This document shows, piece by piece, positions 58,301 through 60,365 of a DNA stretch of 64,000 bases; positions within the stretch are counted from its first letter, which is position 1, and the number at the start of each line of letters is the position of its first letter. Made by a program: the position numbers and the translations under genes. The notes under the pieces were generated by a model, which ran no database searches, was not told the DNA's origin, and saw nothing but the letters and a program-made list of their open reading frames with translations. This DNA comes from Undaria pinnatifida (taxonomy: Eukaryota > Sar > Phaeophyceae > Laminariales > Alariaceae): assembly GCA_012845835.1 (NCBI GenBank), contig JABAKD010000007.1, positions 12,960,011-13,024,010 on the forward strand, given 5' to 3'.

Positions 58301-59315
58301 CAGTTGTAAAGGCGTTAAGAGGGAGAAGGGACATATTTAACCTATTAATAAATTAAATAAAGGCAAACAGGCCTCCTCTGGGCGACAGGGCGAAGCGGTG
58401 GCTTCGTCGCGAATGCACGAGGCTGCGTTGCATCAAGAGGCTGCACAATGCATCTTCAACCTCAATCTGCTCCATTTAAAAAGCTTGCCTCTCGAGGTGA
58501 GTAGATAATCAGCCAACTATTTACAGGCATACGACACCAAGCCTGCATAACAAACTTACTCGTACAATTTGATATGAGACTAACACTCAGTTGACTATGC
58601 GTCGACGGCTGATGCTACAGTACCGACCATACCGTTTTCATTGCCATGCCAGATACAGGACGCAAAAGGCTGCAATGCATCGTATGCAGCTCCTCATGAC
58701 AGCCTGCCTCGCACAAAAGTGGACACAGAAATCAGCCCACTACGATGCAGTAGCCACGGTCAGCACAACAGCAAATATATTATGATATTAATAGGAGACT
58801 ATGCAGGACAGAGAAGGCTGCAATGCATCGTCTGCGAGCTCCAATCTGAGCGCACAGGTCGATGCAACCCTGCATATTGTCCTCGTGGCAGCTTGCTTTG
58901 TCGAAGTGCACCGAGCAATCAGCCATCAGTTCAATATGATCGTAGCCAGCCACAGCCTTTTGAGAGAGCAATATGCTACTGACTGCTGTACCAGGCGTAC
59001 TGCTGTTGACCTTGTGACTGGCCGCCTCCCTGCACAGAGCCAAACACGTCCAGACGCAACTACTGCCTGGCGTCCAAGCTCTGTGCTGTACCAGGTACGA
59101 GCGTACTGCAGTACCGCAAACAATCCTCGAGGAACCTCTCGTTCGATGCGTGTTCTGTGCTGTCTCTCTCAAGACGACTTGTTCCGTGTTCCTTCCCCAC
59201 TGCAATACTACCCCACGCAACGAGCGCTTTCTCGCAGAATCTCCTTCACCCACCTCTCTAGCGCATGGTAGATTGGCTGTAGCCTCTGGGTGCGAATCTC
59301 CTCTGCCGACGACAT
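12179..59315 (-). CDS. NAA25: NatB N-terminal acetyltransferase auxiliary subunit, NAA25/MDM20-like (whole split gene)
   Basis: This is a multi-exon gene of about 27 exons whose pieces match NAA25 in collinear order. Known role: NAA25 is the TPR-rich ribosome-anchoring scaffold of NatB, which with catalytic NAA20 acetylates nascent chains beginning Met-Asp/Glu/Asn/Gln; it acts in the cytosol. Seen here: an N-terminal RLQPIYH motif (family: R-L/I-R-P-I-Y/W), a DQWSYYVSLLD block, RGPFLAEMELVKR, KLCCFRDMRPYL (family: KPCCF-DL), DVKQIQ followed by VDTLSYLILR, GNYSKGAEIDRF, a Lys-rich tract before the last helices, and a C-terminal basic helix ending in a stop. Phases agree at almost every junction. 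Estimated length is about 1200 residues against about 970 in human; the excess lies in Ala-, Glu- and Gly-rich insertions. Two weak points remain: exon 2, and a missing short exon before exon 14. No NAA20 gene is present in the window. Confidence 0.87.
12397..13230. repeat. Block of G runs in the last NAA25 intron
   Basis: Several runs of 10-30 G with occasional A (12397-12430, 12599-12690, 13101-13130, 13175-13215) lie on the plus strand, so C-rich on the transcript. Copies of the exon 27 acceptor region are interspersed. Confidence 0.8.
13551..13838 (+). mobile_element. MITE family 1, copy with TG and G expansions
   Basis: Left TTCTACGGTAGCCGCCCC, right GGGCTATCGTAGAATCAGC. A TG run followed by a G run (13784-13823) expands the right terminus. 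Confidence 0.8.
14276..14402. repeat. 24-25 bp minisatellite
   Basis: Five units of GGCGATAGAGGTACCTCTTT plus TT. Each unit holds the palindrome GAGGTACCTC. Located in intron 26. Confidence 0.85.
14480..14600 (+). repeat. Dispersed repeat family 3, copy 1
   Basis: Shares CGACCAGGCAGACATCGCGT, a CCGTGAGGTGTTTGGCG segment and AACCACTTG with copies at 27075-27195 (+) and 45310-45440 (-). About 120 bp; origin unknown. Confidence 0.7.
14993..15113 (-). CDS. NAA25: NAA25 exon 26
   Basis: 121 nt, phase 0 to 1. Reads SEISAKLEPAHPGEALSQLL and continues to LWEGTE. Acceptor TTTTCGTCAG|TCTGAG, donor AGAAG|GTGAGC. I see no strong family motif, but both phases match the flanking exons exactly. Confidence 0.75.
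15307..15897. mobile_element. Stowaway/mariner-like element with TA target duplication
   Basis: 591 bp bounded by CTCCCTCCGATTCCGATTAC and its inverted partner ending CGGAATCGGAGGGAG, each flanked by TA (15305-15306 and 15898-15899). The termini resemble the CTCCCTCCG ends of plant Stowaway MITEs. Two internal direct copies of the subterminal sequence (around 15547-15600 and 15840-15885) suggest a nested or duplicated element. Inserted in intron 25. No transposase frame seen. Confidence 0.8.
15940..16305. repeat. ATATC/CATAT array
   Basis: Imperfect ATATCATATC units; a related tract is at 15168-15300, on the other side of the Stowaway-like element. The element may have inserted into one array and split it. 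Confidence 0.85.
16309..16620 (-). pseudogene. Two degenerate copies of the NAA25 exon 25 3' part
   Basis: Minus-strand segments reading AVSRLQDAAVSAFVREVSNL and VAFGREVSNLLRATPVALN align with exon 25 (AVSRLQEAISAFGREVSDLL). Each ends at a donor-like site (CTGAG|GTATTT and CAAC|GTATGA). They lack the Lys-rich start of the exon, and at least the first copy is in a different phase from exon 25, so they are probably not used. Confidence 0.8.
16720..16914 (-). CDS. NAA25: NAA25 exon 25 (Lys-rich tract)
   Basis: 195 nt, phase 0 to 0. Starts LPADKKKKGGGKSKGKGKGK, equivalent to the poly-Lys tract found late in human and plant NAA25, then AVSRLQEAISAFGREVSDLL (family: helix before the C-terminus). 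Acceptor GTGCATAG|CTGCCC, donor CTTAAG|GTGTTG. Two degenerate copies of the 3' part follow (about 16507-16610 and 16309-16420). Confidence 0.9.
17450..17650. repeat. About 22-27 bp minisatellite
   Basis: About nine units of GGATCTCGTAACGGCAGACA plus CA in intron 24. Gives an artificial Arg/Tyr/Leu/Pro frame on the minus strand. Confidence 0.85.
18742..18843 (-). CDS. NAA25: NAA25 exon 24
   Basis: 102 nt, phase 0 to 0. Reads TPEWLTLVSKALGGGLVFTC and ILLQAIDAE, a hydrophobic helix matching the human segment before the poly-Lys tract. Acceptor CTACACAG|GCCGAA, donor GCCGAG|GTATGC. Confidence 0.88.
18900..19965. repeat. CAATCAAT/CAACCAAT array
   Basis: About 900 bp of imperfect tetranucleotide-based units in two blocks (18900-19080 and 19260-19965) separated by unique sequence, in intron 23. 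Produces Asn/Gln/Ser/Ile reading frames that are not genes. Confidence 0.9.
20196..20463 (-). CDS. NAA25: NAA25 exon 23 (Gly-rich linker and helix)
   Basis: 268 nt, phase 2 to 0 with acceptor CGGTAG|GAGCGC; an alternative acceptor TGGCAG|ATATTG (start 20438) is in phase 0. Contains LPWQILADAARALALTHHGL, a Gly/Ser loop, a helix AEKLGAAAEAMGRAAEKAKA, and ends RKVYQ. Donor TATCAG|GTGAGG. Sequence similarity to other NAA25 proteins is weak here; placement rests on phase and order. Confidence 0.8.
20832..20900 (+). repeat. Dispersed repeat family 4, copy 1
   Basis: ATGCAGCTTGCAAAGATGAG then TATCGACC and GATCGAACT. Same family at 31484-31555, 33573-33645, 35252-35315 (all +), 34985-35030 (partial), 52290-52360 (-) and 63893-63962 (+). 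Confidence 0.7.
21085..21330. repeat. AACACC / CAGCAA tract
   Basis: Hexanucleotide and trinucleotide repeat in intron 22, similar in composition to tracts at 24600-24960, 27930-28390 and 33850-33985. No gene. Confidence 0.85.
21580..21680 (-). pseudogene. Decayed copy of NAA25 exon 22 3' part
   Basis: Minus strand reads FAPAAVAEAEAENARVSRGA against ADATAEEGNARVSSGA in exon 22, and keeps the same ACGG|GTGCGT donor. Using the nearest acceptor in phase 0 meets a stop, so it is not a usable exon. Confidence 0.7.
21780..22030 (-). CDS. NAA25: NAA25 exon 22 (Ala-rich)
   Basis: 251 nt if donor GACGG|GTGCGT is used (phase 0 to 2). Starts GELSADVDSKATELEHATTA, then a long Ala run coded by GCT/GCC/GCA, then ADATAEEGNARVSSGAAK. 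Acceptor TTTTTTCTTTTTTAG|GGCGAA is strong. The GTGCGT donor is also preserved in a decayed copy at 21580-21680, which supports it. An alternative donor AAG|GTCAAC (end 21818) pairs in frame with a later acceptor of exon 23. Confidence 0.78.
22350..22971. repeat. 39-bp minisatellite, about 15 units
   Basis: Unit GGATTATTATCTAGGCTAAA-GTATGTAAATCGGGGAAGT, 39 bp, so the frame is kept across units (SGLLSRLKYVNRG on the plus strand). Early units read GTATGC, later ones GTATGT. Units are contiguous, not separated by unique spacers, so it is not a CRISPR array. Located in intron 21. Confidence 0.92.
22972..23036. repeat. Near-perfect 31-bp inverted repeat at the end of the minisatellite
   Basis: Arms begin ATGGGCTAGACCAACTTCCC and continue to TTACATA; the second arm is the exact complement, separated by about three bases (AAG). 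It terminates the 39-bp array and one arm contains minisatellite sequence (GTAAATCGGGGAAGT). In RNA it would form a 31-bp hairpin. Confidence 0.9.
23450..23567 (-). CDS. NAA25: NAA25 exon 21
   Basis: 118 nt, phase 2 to 0. Reads AVSEEEEAATKSGRRGHLKA and LANELLTLALK, matching the family's acidic-then-amphipathic segment (VSEExxxxxxxEEExLWLxxRxLxL). Acceptor TTTTTTTCGTGTCAG|GTGTTG, donor CTCAAG|GTGCGA. Confidence 0.88.
24600..24960. repeat. CACCAA hexanucleotide array
   Basis: Long ACACCAACACCA tract in intron 20, with a GGACAAAAACAAGACAC sub-repeat. The plus-strand Thr/Asn/His frames here are artefacts. Confidence 0.9.
25066..25176 (-). CDS. NAA25: NAA25 exon 20
   Basis: 111 nt, phase 2 to 2. 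A Gly-rich turn, then FPGDNWLEALKENMDYSVQT, matching human DDIPWEDLRDNRDL. Acceptor CCATGCTAG|ATATCT, donor GACAG|GTAAGT (perfect consensus). Confidence 0.92.
25404..25610 (-). pseudogene. Two decayed copies of the NAA25 exon 19 3' end
   Basis: Minus strand at 25564-25610 reads VEDHQTFASTA and at 25404-25440 VLKYHTLASAA, against ILDHQTYASAA in exon 19. The donor GT is degraded (CTATAG|GTGGG in one, CTAG|GGGTG in the other). Confidence 0.75.
25891..26204 (+). mobile_element. tRNA-derived SINE (family A), full-length copy 1
   Basis: tRNA-like head with A box GGTGGCGTATCAGG and B box GAGTTCGAGACCC, then a body with TTGTGCACAAATTGACTTGC and GGCTTGTCCAGAAGCTGGAA, ending in an A-rich tail. Other copies: 32367-32668 (+), 51130-51428 (-) and head-less copies at 28946-29080 and 38888-39015. 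RNA polymerase III internal promoter elements are intact. Confidence 0.85.
26332..26432 (-). CDS. NAA25: NAA25 exon 19
   Basis: 101 nt, phase 0 to 2. Reads REKLDLSLQLALAKAEKVAM and DVILDHQTYASAA; the family continues RLxxSxQxAxxxxExxxLxL after exon 18. Acceptor TTTATTTAG|AGGGAA, donor GCTAG|GTACGT. Its 3' end is repeated twice downstream (25564-25610 and 25404-25440), and its acceptor is repeated about four times upstream (26480-26960). Confidence 0.93.
26455..26960. repeat. Tandem array of copies of the exon 19 acceptor region
   Basis: About four to five units of 100-120 bp, each with a minus-strand acceptor-like TTTAG or TATAG followed by a GGGAGAA-like start and a G-run, resembling the true TTTATTTAG|AGGGAAAAG of exon 19. 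Confidence 0.65.
27070..27195 (+). repeat. Dispersed repeat family 3, copy 2
   Basis: Contains CGACCAGGCGGGCATTTCGT, CACCGTGAAGCGTTCGGC and GAGAACCACTTG, aligned with the 14.5 kb and 45.4 kb copies. Confidence 0.7.
27632..27817 (-). CDS. NAA25: NAA25 exon 18
   Basis: 186 nt, phase 0 to 0. Starts VDTLSYLILRPSHCYGLFGE (family: xDTxxxLxLR) and ends HVAWAVEWGNYSKGAEIDRF (family: xAxxxxNYSKxxEFxxFxxRL). Acceptor TTTTTTTGCAG|GTCGAC behind a pure T run, donor TTTCAG|GTTTGG. Confidence 0.96.
27930..28395. repeat. CAGCAA hexanucleotide array
   Basis: About 330 bp of nearly pure CAGCAACAG in the intron between exons 17b and 18 (TTGCTG on the transcript). Both strands give long homopolymer-like frames (Gln/Asn/Thr; Leu/Cys/Val) that are not genes. 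Confidence 0.92.
28416..28502 (-). CDS. NAA25: NAA25 exon 17b (canonical)
   Basis: 87 nt, phase 0 to 0. Reads MDVYRLLGSFQRGLLIFGEL followed by DVKQIQ; the family has a LLxRIYxxLGAFxxxxxLY helix and LDxKxIQ at this place. Acceptor TCATGCAG|ATAATG, donor ATACAG|GTAGTG. The intron after it is almost wholly a CAGCAA repeat. Confidence 0.94.
28637..28720 (-). CDS. NAA25: NAA25 exon 17a, possible alternative copy of exon 17
   Basis: 84 nt, phase 0 to 0, open. Reads VVDVHRLLSLFEKGLILFGE, then ELFSMFE, clearly paralogous to exon 17b 134 bp downstream. Acceptor TTTTGCAG|AAAATG and donor TTCGAA|GTATGT are both good. It lacks the DVKQIQ tail that matches the family, so 17b is the canonical form. It could be a mutually exclusive alternative exon, an extra in-frame cassette, or a recent duplicate not yet decayed. 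Confidence 0.6.
28946..29080 (-). mobile_element. SINE family A, head-less fragment
   Basis: Only the 3' body is present (CTTTCCAGCTTCTGGACAAG through TTCAGCAAGCCCACGGC). The lost tRNA head is replaced by the ACAAG array. Confidence 0.8.
29081..29190. repeat. ACAAG pentanucleotide array
   Basis: About 22 nearly perfect GACAA units directly abutting the exon 16 donor (29193). On the transcript this is CTTGT repeated, i.e. pyrimidine-rich. Confidence 0.92.
29194..29303 (-). CDS. NAA25: NAA25 exon 16
   Basis: 110 nt, phase 1 to 0. Reads VEVACLLEAAMSCSPYNHHL; the family has a WQALTLLExGLxxSPxNxxxK repeat here. Acceptor CCCGGTAG|GCAGCG, donor CTTAAG|GTACTT. The donor is followed at once by the ACAAG pentanucleotide array, then by a truncated SINE. 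Confidence 0.93.
30027..30145 (-). CDS. NAA25: NAA25 exon 15
   Basis: 119 nt, phase 2 to 1. Reads QHGDELVILAALTLLKLC, matching the family D-Y/D-xx-LLAxxxL-x-D/L helix after the VVREL block. Acceptor CCGCATACAG|GGCAAC behind a long T tract, donor CCACAG|GTGCTT. A decayed copy of its 3' end is at about 29775-29815. Confidence 0.9.
30649..30967. mobile_element. TIR element family (GTGGTCCCT ends), copy 1
   Basis: Ends GTGGTCCCTCTATAGTGCCG and inverted CCGGCACTATACAGGGAAC. The interior is three tandem units of about 90 bp (TGCCCGCTACAGTGCTTGTG then GAATTC). Related elements at 62210-62376 and 56761-56928. No coding capacity. Confidence 0.8.
31013..31460. other. Unique flank between exon 14 and repeat family 4
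   Basis: Apart from exon 14, this holds a G-rich stretch at 31182-31201 and otherwise nothing recognised. Confidence 0.4.
31060..31160 (-). CDS. NAA25: NAA25 exon 14 (boundaries uncertain)
   Basis: Contains YLEQRYRGVVRELTTQYR, matching the family VVREL-x-x-x-YxxxL block. The acceptor ACAACAG|GCGG needs phase 1 entry, but exon 13 leaves phase 2, so a short exon is probably missing between them. The donor is either CAG|GCGAGA (a GC-AG intron, end 31060, phase 2, which fits exon 15) or GCG|GTAGCG (end 31039, phase 0, which does not). A candidate missing exon begins near 34078 (acceptor CCTTTCAG|GGAACA) but I see no donor in the right phase. Confidence 0.7.
32367..32668 (+). mobile_element. tRNA-derived SINE (family A), full-length copy 2
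   Basis: Begins CCGGTCGCCCCGGTGGCGTA, with B box GAGTTCAAATCCC. The body is nearly identical to the 25.9 kb copy, and the tail is A-rich. Located in the intron before exon 14. Confidence 0.87.
33050..33392 (-). mobile_element. tRNA-derived SINE (family B)
   Basis: Minus strand starts CCGGTCGCCCCGGTGGTCTG at 33392, with a perfect T-arm stem and loop GGGGTTCGAATCCCC. The body includes GGTGACCCCGGACCTGAG. Related head-less bodies lie at 38640-38830, 55500-55670 and 63110-63215. The first 15 bases of the head are shared with SINE family A, though the D-arms differ. Confidence 0.8.
34756..34924 (-). CDS. NAA25: NAA25 exon 13
   Basis: 169 nt, phase 1 to 2. Reads VEDEETAASEGLVLGLERLK, then a charged stretch ending RDIGVK. 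Acceptor TACTTCGAG|TTGAAG, donor AAGAG|GTGAGA. An upstream paralogous copy (about 35410-35530) has lost its acceptor AG. Confidence 0.82.
35410..35530 (-). pseudogene. Decayed copy of the NAA25 exon 13 5' part
   Basis: Begins VEKEDRYQYHQVARVCRAAR where exon 13 begins VEDEETAASEG; the preceding TACTTCGAG acceptor is mutated to TACTCCACG. Confidence 0.6.
35996..36227 (-). CDS. NAA25: NAA25 exon 12 with acidic insertion
   Basis: 232 nt, phase 0 to 1. An acidic Glu/Gln/Lys-rich linker of about 30 residues, then a hydrophobic helix and FSSKLCCFRDMRPYLTLF, matching the diagnostic F-G-D-K-P-C-C-F-x-D-L block. The linker falls where human NAA25 has a short loop. Acceptor CCCGAAGCAG|GAGAAT after a C-rich tract, donor AACG|GTATGG. 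Confidence 0.92.
36573..36663 (-). CDS. NAA25: NAA25 exon 11
   Basis: 91 nt, phase 2 to 0. Reads RWRGPFLAEMELVKRAIDW; family members have LRGPxLAELEL(I/E)xR here. Acceptor CCGCATACAG|GTGGAG, donor GTCGAC|GTGAGT. Confidence 0.95.
36965..37315. repeat. CGAAA pentanucleotide array
   Basis: About 340 bp of ACGAAACGAA units interrupted by a CCGTCCCAAA segment every 30-50 bp, in the intron between exons 10 and 11. Confidence 0.9.
37650..37885 (-). repeat. GGGTC-rich dispersed repeat, copy 1
   Basis: CGACCCG-type pentamers separated by TTTCAAAACCTTCTG-like spacers, ending CATGACGCGTGAAAAAGCC. Same architecture and terminal GTGAAAA-GCC motif at 49475-49710, 60366-60810 and 61780-62125. Confidence 0.75.
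38640..38830 (-). mobile_element. SINE family B, head-less body
   Basis: Contains AACTCAGATCCGAGGTCACA, CACTACAGTACATGCCTTCA and a CGTCGAAT end, aligned with the 33.1 kb body. Confidence 0.65.
38888..39015 (-). mobile_element. SINE family A, diverged head-less fragment
   Basis: Contains CGTGGTCACAG, TATCGCGCATAGGGTTCAGC and a diverged remainder of the body; no tRNA head. Confidence 0.65.
39149..39254 (-). CDS. NAA25: NAA25 exon 10
   Basis: 106 nt, phase 1 to 2. A short Gly/Ala linker, then PALKKALQLMRQLQKENP, the family's amphipathic helix preceding the RGP block. Acceptor TTTGAAG|GCCTTT after a T-rich tract, donor CCAAG|GTGAAT. Partial copies lie on both sides: a 5'-part copy at about 39500-39600, a 3'-part copy at about 38440-38500. 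Confidence 0.88.
39637..41377. mobile_element. Short LTR retroelement with inverted gag-like interior
   Basis: Two direct repeats of about 205 bp (39637-39842 and 41173-41377) start TGTGGGATGGTAGTC / TGTGGGACGGTAGTC and end GGTATCCACA / GGTATGCACA, i.e. TG...CA. They share GAGGGTCAGCAACGAGGAAA-like and CTCAGAGTGCCCTCGAGGAG blocks. Between them lie inverted copies of one coding-like segment (plus 40240-40680, minus 40696-40944) reading KDEAIQ-YTQ and SYLTADAVARSVEKITTLSQ then GPNESVT, which resembles a Gag fragment. Neither pol nor a clear primer-binding site is present, and there is no clear target duplication. Inserted in NAA25 intron 9. Confidence 0.75.
40240..40944. repeat. Large foldback inside the LTR element
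   Basis: The right arm (40690-40944, minus) mirrors the left arm, which itself is partly duplicated (CCGCTGACGCAGTAGC at 40402 and 40563). Arms of about 250 bp meet around 40680-40690. Transcripts could form a long hairpin. Confidence 0.8.
42282..42441 (-). CDS. NAA25: NAA25 exon 9
   Basis: 160 nt, phase 0 to 1. Contains LERAEEIIQGLVRRSADQW directly followed by SYYVSLLDLIDRRN. The S-x-D-x-W-x-x-Y block is one of the clearest NAA25 signatures. Acceptor GATGAGCAG|GAGCTA, donor AAACG|GTAGGC. A decayed copy of the 5' half with its acceptor lies upstream at about 42620-42700. Confidence 0.95.
42610..42705 (-). pseudogene. Decayed copy of the NAA25 exon 9 5' part
   Basis: Reads ELEYPDAKTALYETLDSVDD against ELERLEMKAALYEKLGSGED in exon 9, and keeps the acceptor GATGGCCAG. 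The 3' half is absent. Confidence 0.8.
43765..44066 (-). pseudogene. Two copies of the NAA25 exon 8 3' part
   Basis: 43765-43860 reads GGMAIEDRSGVENGSIVNMQ, almost identical to exon 8, but the donor is lost (CAG|GCATTG). 43983-44066 keeps a donor (CAG|GTACTG) but has an in-frame stop after MAI. Each copy is disabled in a complementary way. Confidence 0.85.
44176..44365 (-). CDS. NAA25: NAA25 exon 8 with Ala-rich insertion
   Basis: 190 nt, phase 2 to 0. Begins EALEALGRFEPEVP (family: Y-x-EAL), then an acidic linker, an Ala/Thr run encoded by GCT/GCC/ACT triplets, and GGMAIEDESSLENGSIVNMQ. The Ala/Thr run looks like a triplet-repeat expansion. Acceptor CCGTGCCACAG|GGAAG, donor ATGCAG|GTACTT. 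Two copies of the 3' part lie downstream (43983-44066 and 43765-43860). Confidence 0.87.
44661..44735. mobile_element. Tiny Stowaway-like MITE (CTCTGTCCG ends), copy 1
   Basis: CTCTGTCCGTAAATATAGGC at one end and the imperfect complement CTCTGTACGTAACTATTGGC at the other. 75 bp. Confidence 0.65.
45310..45440 (-). repeat. Dispersed repeat family 3, copy 3 (inverted)
   Basis: On the minus strand reads CCAACCAGGCAGACAATGC and AAGAACCACTTG in the same order as the other copies. Confidence 0.7.
46896..46972 (-). CDS. NAA25: NAA25 exon 7
   Basis: 77 nt, phase 0 to 2. Reads GEELRLYLEILNLQGKH, the family helix ending in a G-K/R-Y turn. Acceptor GTTCTTGCAG|GCC, donor CACAG|GTGAGA. Confidence 0.9.
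47030..47365. repeat. CTG/ACT trinucleotide region
   Basis: Imperfect ACTACTGCT and GCTACTGCT units filling most of the short intron between exons 6 and 7. Confidence 0.85.
47401..47507 (-). CDS. NAA25: NAA25 exon 6
   Basis: 107 nt, phase 1 to 0. Reads KFIIWAAATMLIQAE and then MTLPLAEKLTVK; the family has a W-x-x-x-x-x-x-x-Q helix followed by LPLAE. Acceptor CTTGCCAG|GCAAGTTC, donor GTCAAG|GTGCTG. Upstream lies an array of about nine degenerate copies of this acceptor and the first codons. Confidence 0.92.
47508..48600 (-). repeat. Array of copies of the exon 6 acceptor and first codons
   Basis: About nine units on the minus strand carry CAGGCAAGTTTATC or close variants, followed by TTGTCTTTCCAAGC, like the true CCAG|GCAAGTTCATCATTT. 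They occur near 47575, 47645, 47735, 48110, 48180, 48255, 48345, 48445 and 48520, spaced 70-100 bp, with an interruption at 47780-48050. Confidence 0.8.
48720..49000. repeat. About 30-bp minisatellite
   Basis: Roughly nine units of ACCGACCAGCCCAAACGAGT plus TTCTAGTAAC. Confidence 0.88.
49475..49710 (-). repeat. GGGTC-rich dispersed repeat, copy 2
   Basis: Starts near TTCCACGGGTCGGGTCACTC and ends CATGTCCCGTGAAAATGCC; the spacers read AACTTTGAAAACCTCC and ATTTCAAACACTC. Confidence 0.75.
50054..50117 (-). CDS. NAA25: NAA25 exon 5
   Basis: 64 nt, phase 0 to 1. Reads AKLYLKAQQTATKLYKVDS, matching the family block with QQxxxKLYK. Acceptor TTTCTCGGCAG|GCAAAG with a pyrimidine tract, donor AAGGAG|GTGAGC. 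Confidence 0.9.
51130..51428 (-). mobile_element. tRNA-derived SINE (family A), full-length copy 3
   Basis: Minus-oriented copy with the head at 51428 (CCGGTCGCCCCGGTGGCGTA) and the tail end near 51130. It lies just downstream of the exon 4 edge copies. Confidence 0.87.
51470..51670 (-). pseudogene. Two copies of the NAA25 exon 4 3' part
   Basis: 51595-51670 reads FEDAVDVRSAEPPPSKELFV against LEAAVNARPGEPPLLKELFM. 51470-51550 carries AAVNAS and, after a frameshift in a T run, KELFMCYAR, then CACG|GGTGAG. Confidence 0.8.
51731..51889 (-). CDS. NAA25: NAA25 exon 4
   Basis: 53 codons, phase 0 to 0. Starts with IPTNEDTLSAM (family: xPTDDxxLQAL), and ends in PLLKELFMCYVR (plant family members read LFxCYVR at this place). 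Acceptor AACCTGCAG|AGAGCG, donor CGG|GTGAGT. Two degenerate copies of the 3' half follow downstream in the intron (51595-51670 and 51470-51550). Confidence 0.92.
52015..52265. repeat. AGC/AGT trinucleotide region
   Basis: Imperfect AGCAGTAGCAGC tracts in intron 3. No gene. Confidence 0.75.
52945..53064 (-). CDS. NAA25: NAA25 exon 3 (TPR helix pair)
   Basis: 40 codons, phase 0 to 0. Contains TKALKANGLWKLGKYDEGI, matching the family's first full TPR (ALKALGLxRxGKxEEA). Acceptor CCATCCAG|GTGAGA, donor GTGCAG|GTACGC. A second in-exon acceptor (GAGCAG|CGA) would trim six residues without changing frame. Confidence 0.85.
53150..54340. repeat. CCGA/CGAC tetranucleotide array
   Basis: About 1.2 kb of degenerate ACCGACCGACCG with ATCGATCG variants, in intron 2. 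Plus frames read Thr/Asp/Arg/Pro and minus frames Ser/Val/Gly/Arg; none are genes. Confidence 0.9.
55500..55670 (-). mobile_element. SINE family B, head-less body
   Basis: CTCCCTCCCTAGGCGAAGCT, CACTACGGTACGCGCCTTGA and CTCACGTCGAATGG match the family B body. Confidence 0.7.
55877..55948 (-). CDS. NAA25: NAA25 exon 2 (tentative)
   Basis: 24 codons containing MEALTALDKAVDRSIER, a helix like the first TPR helix that follows the RPIY motif in NAA25. Acceptor CTGAG|GGTGGC and donor GCC|GTGAAC both give phase 0, which fits exon 1 ending at TGG and exon 3. The acceptor lacks a good pyrimidine tract and the segment is a few residues longer than in the family, so another exon in the 53-59 kb stretch could be the real one. 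Confidence 0.45.
56136..56220. mobile_element. Tiny Stowaway-like MITE (CTCTGTCCG ends), copy 2
   Basis: CTCTGTCCGGAAATATAAGC and its inverted partner CTCTGTCCGTAAGTATAAGC, extended outward by GTACC; 85 bp. Same family as 44661-44735. Confidence 0.75.
56567..56632. repeat. 18-bp tandem repeat
   Basis: Four perfect or near-perfect units of CAGGTACCGGTGGCATGC. Confidence 0.92.
56761..56928. mobile_element. TIR element family (GTGGTCCCT ends), copy 3, rearranged
   Basis: Contains CACTATAGCGGGCAACCGGC and CCAGCACTACAGAGGGATCA in inverted orientation; the left end is rearranged. Confidence 0.6.
57236..58870. repeat. Degenerate tandem units in intron 1
   Basis: Units at 57236-57640 and 57690-57952 share ATACCATGACGACAGAT, CAGCAGGCCTTCTTTGAG and GTGGCTTTCGCGCAGAACGC. 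Shorter echoes (AAGGCTGCAATGCATCGT) occur near 58430, 58665 and 58810. The minus strand of the first unit is open (YIAAALCVLRESHHFDRLLK), so a decayed or alternative exon cannot be excluded. Confidence 0.65.
59250..59315 (-). CDS. NAA25: NAA25 exon 1 (start codon)
   Basis: Reads MSSAEEIRTQRLQPIYHALE. The R-L-Q-P-I-Y motif about 11 residues from the Met is the family N-terminus, which is why this Met is chosen over in-frame upstream Mets (59561 and others) that have no family counterpart. Two donors are possible: AG|GTGGGT (end 59254, phase 2) or TGG|GTGAAG (end 59250, phase 0). The latter fits the proposed exon 2. The frame stays open upstream, so the 5' UTR boundary is not visible. Confidence 0.8.
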
Positions 59316-60365
59316 CTTCCTGTTCACAGTGTGGTACGAGCAACAGCTGTGCCTGTGGGTTGCTTGGCGTTGGCTCGCCCTTGGCCTAGGCGGCATACTG
59401 ACCATTCCCTTGTTGCTAACGCCTGTTATACATCGCGAACTCCATCTTGAGCAAACCACAGCCCACAACAGCCCACAGCCCAACAGCAGTGTGAGGTCGG
59501 AGGATACAACCTCGAAGCGTGGAGATGCCGAACCTACGGTCCCCGCAGGTGAGTGCAGCACGACCGTTTGTGCTTCTTGTAGCAGGATTACCGACGGTAT
59601 CGATCCCTTGTGTCGGCGCCAGGAGGTTGCAGTTTGCTCCCCCTACGACGCTGCTTCGCGTTGGTTTTGGCTTGCCTCGCATTCTCTCTGCTACCCTTTG
59701 CTATAGACTAGACTCAAGCAATATGAACCATTCCAAGATGTAGGCATTGCTTTGCGTATCTTAGGTACGCGCTTTGGCTTGCTGGCGTGGCCACCTGCTT
59801 GTGCGGCAGGACCGTGTGGGCCTGTTGTAGCTGAATTGCCTGCGGCATCGACGACACGTGAGGGGTCGCTTTCCTCCCCATATCCTGCGTTGCGTTGTTT
59901 TTGTTTGCGCCGCTTTCGCTTTGACCTTTAGACTATACTGTACCGCCATAACTAGTGCTGTTGTAGATGCTGTGTTGTGTTACCATCAGCTATATATGTT
60001 GCCCACGCTCTTGGGCTTGCTGCCGTCGCCACCAGCTGAAGCCTGCCATTGTTCAAGCTGGCAAGCGTGCATTGGCTGAAATCGAAGTTGGCAACGTTGG
60101 CAGTGCCACCAAGTAGATCTATCTTGGCTTCGTGTGGCGCTGCTTTTGCACTGCTGTTGCTCTGGCTCTTTCGCTCTGCCCTTTTCATTGCATTGCGCTG
60201 CTCATCGTGTTTGGTCTGTCTTTCCTGGCATCCCGACGCACAGCAGCAGCAACGGTGATGCACACGCCTTGTGGCTGTACAGCAGTGTACAGCTGGTGGT
60301 ATATGGTGGTAATTTTCTTCCCTCGAAACCCTACAGGCACAATAGATGGCAATGTTGGTTATATG

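Noticed and set aside
59290..59706. 138-codon plus frame opposite exon 1
   Set aside because: Antisense to the NAA25 start region; the exon 1 frame carries the conserved motif and this one does not.
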